A stretch of DNA of 64,000 nt from assembly GCA_041391505.1 (NCBI GenBank), contig JAWKNW010000012.1:105167-169166 (forward strand). Reading direction: 5' to 3'. Positions 61,914 to 64,000 of this stretch are shown here, piece by piece. How positions within the stretch are numbered: the first letter of the stretch is position 1; every line of letters begins with the position of its first letter. The notes beneath the pieces were generated by a model. It had not been told where the DNA came from. It searched no databases and worked only from the letters and a program-made list of their open reading frames with translations. This DNA is from Rhodothermales bacterium (GTDB taxonomy: Bacteria; Bacteroidota; Rhodothermia; Rhodothermales; JAHQVL01). The position numbers and the translations under genes were made by a program.

Positions 61914-64000
61914 ATGTTCGCATTTTCTACCCTGCGCCGTCGTAGGTGCGCTGCGTGTCCGGACATGCGGTTCGCTGGCCTTTTGCTCTTCCTCGCGTTT
62001 TGCGTCACGTTGTTCTGGGTTCGTCCGTCGATGGCGCAGACGGCGACGGTGCGCGGCTTTGTCACGGATCAGGAAAACGGCGAGGCGATGCCGGGCGTCA
62101 ACGTGCTGCTCGACAACGAGAACGGCGCGTTCTTCGGCACGGTGACGGATAATGACGGCGTCTACACGGTGTCCAGGGTGCCGGCCGGCCGGTATCTGAT
62201 GAGCGTCTCCTACATCGGCTACGCCCCCTATCGGGATACCCTGCTGCTGCGGCCGGGGAGCATTCACACGATCAACGTGTCGCTGACCTACGGCGAGACC
62301 GAGATGGAGGAGGTGCTCGTCGAGGCCGAGCGCGTGGGCGGGTCGGCCCGGGTGACCGCGGGGCTGCAGACGGTGCGCCCGGAGGACATCAAACTCGTGC
62401 CGGCGCCCGACGTCTCGCGCGACCTGGCCACCTATCTGGGCACCATGCCGGGGGTCGTATCCATCGGCGACCGGGGCGGGCAGTTCTTCATCCGGGGCGG
62501 CGAGCCTTCCCACAACATGGTGCTGCTCGACGGGATGTATGTGCACCAGCCGTTTCACATCCTCGGATTCTATTCGGCCTTTCCGTCGGACATCATCAAC
62601 CGCGCCGACGTCTACGCCGGCGGGTTCGGCAGCCAGTTCAGCGGACGCATCTCGTCGGTGCTGGACATCTACTCGCGCAACGGCAACAAGAAGCGGGCCG
62701 CCGGCTCGGTGTCGATCGCCCCGTTCGTCAGCGGCGCGACCTTCGAGGCGCCGCTGAAGCGCGACAGGGTGTCCATTCTCGGGTCGTTCCGGCAGTCGGT
62801 GATCGAACAGGGCGCCGATCGTTATCTCGGGCAGCCGCTGCCGTACAACTTCGGCGACGCCTTCGGCAAGCTGCACATGGTGCTCAACGAGAACCAGCAG
62901 CTCTCGTTCAGCATCCTCACAACCCACGATGCCGGCACCCTCGGCGAGCCGAGCGTCGATCGCGTACTCGACGAGGTCCGGTGGCACAACACGGCCTACG
63001 GGATGCGGTACCTCTTCCTGTCCGGGTCGAAGCCTTTTCTCGGGGAACTCCTGTTTTCGATCTCGCGGATGAGCAACGAACTCGGCCCCGTGGAGGACCC
63101 GGTTCGCGTCTCCTCCTTCAACAGCTTCAACTACGCCGTCAACTTCACCAATTTCATCGGCCGCACCGAGTGGAAGTACGGCGTTTTCGCCCGCGCGCCG
63201 TCGCTCGAGGCGCAGCTCGGGGGCCTCTATCAGGATCTGGAGCTGGGCATCGGCCGGCGCCACAAGATCGGCATCTTCCTCGAGCCCGACATCCACATCT
63301 CGTCCACCCTCCGCGCCCGCGTCGGGGTGGTGGCGCAGCTGTTCACCGGCAATGAAATCAACCGCTTCTTCGAGCCGCGCGCCCGCGTCGTCTGGGAACG
63401 CGGCAACCACGAGGTCAGCGCCGCCGCCGGCAAGTACCACCAGGAAGTGATCGGCCTCACCGACCGGCGCGACGCCACCAACGTCTTTACCGCCTGGGTC
63501 AGCGCGCCGTCCGTGGACCTCACCGAGGCCTATCACTCGGTGGCCGGCTACCGCTACCATCCGAACGACTGGCTGGAGATCTCCACCGAGACCTTCTACA
63601 AGTACTTCACGAATATCTGGATCGCGGAATGGACCTCCTTCCCGCGCTTTACCTCGCGCATGCAGCGCGCGGACGGACGGGCCTTCGGGTCGGACATCCG
63701 GATCGAGGTGCGCCGGCCCCGGCTGTACGCGTATTTCAACTACGGACTGTCTTCCGTGCGGTATAACGCCAAACAGGCGACGCTACCGATCTGGTACGGC
63801 GTGGAGCGGCTCCGCTTCCGGCCCCCGCACGACCGCCGGCATCAGCTCAACGTGCTCGTCAGCACCAAGATCAAATCGTTCGACGTGAGCGCCCGCTGGA
63901 ATTTTGGATCCGGCCTCCCGTACAACCAGATCATCGGGTTCGACGGTTTTCTGCTCATGAACGGCATCCAGGACATCTTCAATACCGTCGACAGCCGGCG
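61914..64000 (+). CDS. TonB-dependent receptor, 3' end outside window
   Basis: The frame is open from the ATG at 61914 to the window end (about 695 residues). A GGAG Shine-Dalgarno lies 9 bases upstream. The alternative ATG at 61965 gives a more standard signal peptide (FAGLLLFLAFCVTLFWVRPSMAQ-T). The regulatory-like domain is TVRGFVTDQENGEAMPGVNVLLDN and YIGYAPYRDT, and the plug has GQFFIRGGEPSHNMVLLDGMYV and SSVLDIYSRNG. The barrel follows, unfinished. It differs from the receptor at 42357 in its plug sequence, so it has a different ligand. No SusD gene is seen before it. Confidence 0.88.
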   Translation, partial: MFAFSTLRRRRCAACPDMRFAGLLLFLAFCVTLFWVRPSMAQTATVRGFVTDQENGEAMPGVNVLLDNENGAFFGTVTDNDGVYTVSRVPAGRYLMSVSYIGYAPYRDTLLLRPGSIHTINVSLTYGETEMEEVLVEAERVGGSARVTAGLQTVRPEDIKLVPAPDVSRDLATYLGTMPGVVSIGDRGGQFFIRGGEPSHNMVLLDGMYVHQPFHILGFYSAFPSDIINRADVYAGGFGSQFSGRISSVLDIYSRNGNKKRAAGSVSIAPFVSGATFEAPLKRDRVSILGSFRQSVIEQGADRYLGQPLPYNFGDAFGKLHMVLNENQQLSFSILTTHDAGTLGEPSVDRVLDEVRWHNTAYGMRYLFLSGSKPFLGELLFSISRMSNELGPVEDPVRVSSFNSFNYAVNFTNFIGRTEWKYGVFARAPSLEAQLGGLYQDLELGIGRRHKIGIFLEPDIHISSTLRARVGVVAQLFTGNEINRFFEPRARVVWERGNHEVSAAAGKYHQEVIGLTDRRDATNVFTAWVSAPSVDLTEAYHSVAGYRYHPNDWLEISTETFYKYFTNIWIAEWTSFPRFTSRMQRADGRAFGSDIRIEVRRPRLYAYFNYGLSSVRYNAKQATLPIWYGVERLRFRPPHDRRHQLNVLVSTKIKSFDVSARWNFGSGLPYNQIIGFDGFLLMNGIQDIFNTVDSR

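Overview
The window looks like a chromosomal segment of a high-GC member of the Rhodothermota/Bacteroidota lineage. This is inferred from gene content, not from a marker tree: a PorX regulator of type IX secretion, two secreted proteins with the NYPNPFNP-type C-terminal sorting domain, TonB-dependent receptors carrying an N-terminal carboxypeptidase-regulatory-like domain, many lipoproteins, few Shine-Dalgarno sites, and some promoters resembling the Bacteroidota TTG-N19-TAnnTTTG form. It reads as an ordinary chromosome: no prophage, conjugative element, CRISPR array or complete insertion sequence was seen.

Layout. 1-9.5 kb: a TPR protein coupled to an FG-GAP/CRTAC1-like lipoprotein (cut by the window edge), an M14 carboxypeptidase, an outer-membrane barrel protein, a PEGA-tailed Ser/Thr kinase and a lipoprotein. 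9.5-10 kb: six tandem 46-bp units that each fold into two hairpins, then twelve heptamers that end 14 bases before the start codon of a comB-like gene. 10-17.6 kb: hydrolases, DinB-like, ACT, M28 and DUF1080 proteins, and ferritin. 17.7-21.6 kb: porX, a GAF-SpoIIE phosphatase and a Na+/Ca2+ exchanger. 21.6-24.9 kb: two paralogous small STAS-like genes and a sulfur module (SQR, a DsrC-like protein with one cysteine, a DsrE-like protein). 25-31 kb: a heme-binding propeller lipoprotein, a vanadium haloperoxidase-like enzyme overlapped by an HxlR regulator, and a degenerate Aer-like receptor. 31-42 kb: a GH106 enzyme, a PadR-permease pair, an esterase, a second DinB protein, tRNA-Glu(CUC), a lipoprotein hydrolase and an MFS transporter.

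42.2-50.8 kb is the most notable part. Five intergenic gaps carry arrays of TTAA-type units spaced 11 bp apart, which is the geometry of PhoB/PhoP boxes. They precede a TonB receptor, a T9SS-sorted secreted protein, a PlcP-like metallophosphoesterase with an Agt-like glycosyltransferase, a tonB gene and recJ. I propose a phosphate-starvation regulon that combines lipid remodelling with outer-membrane uptake. No phoB, phoR or pst gene lies in the window, so this is inference from site geometry and gene content.

50.8-64 kb: recJ, a VCBS/FG-GAP protein with T9SS sorting domain, an ArsR operon with an orphan protein, a sodium:solute symporter followed by three very small membrane proteins and a class-A beta-lactamase-fold protein lacking the catalytic Glu, a propeller lipoprotein, an MBL-fold hydrolase and a second TonB receptor (cut by the window edge).

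Intergenic DNA repeatedly holds hairpins built from 7-bp units (5416, 47109, 52618, 58447), and one MITE-like element lies behind tonB. All functional calls come from reading motifs; no homology search was run.
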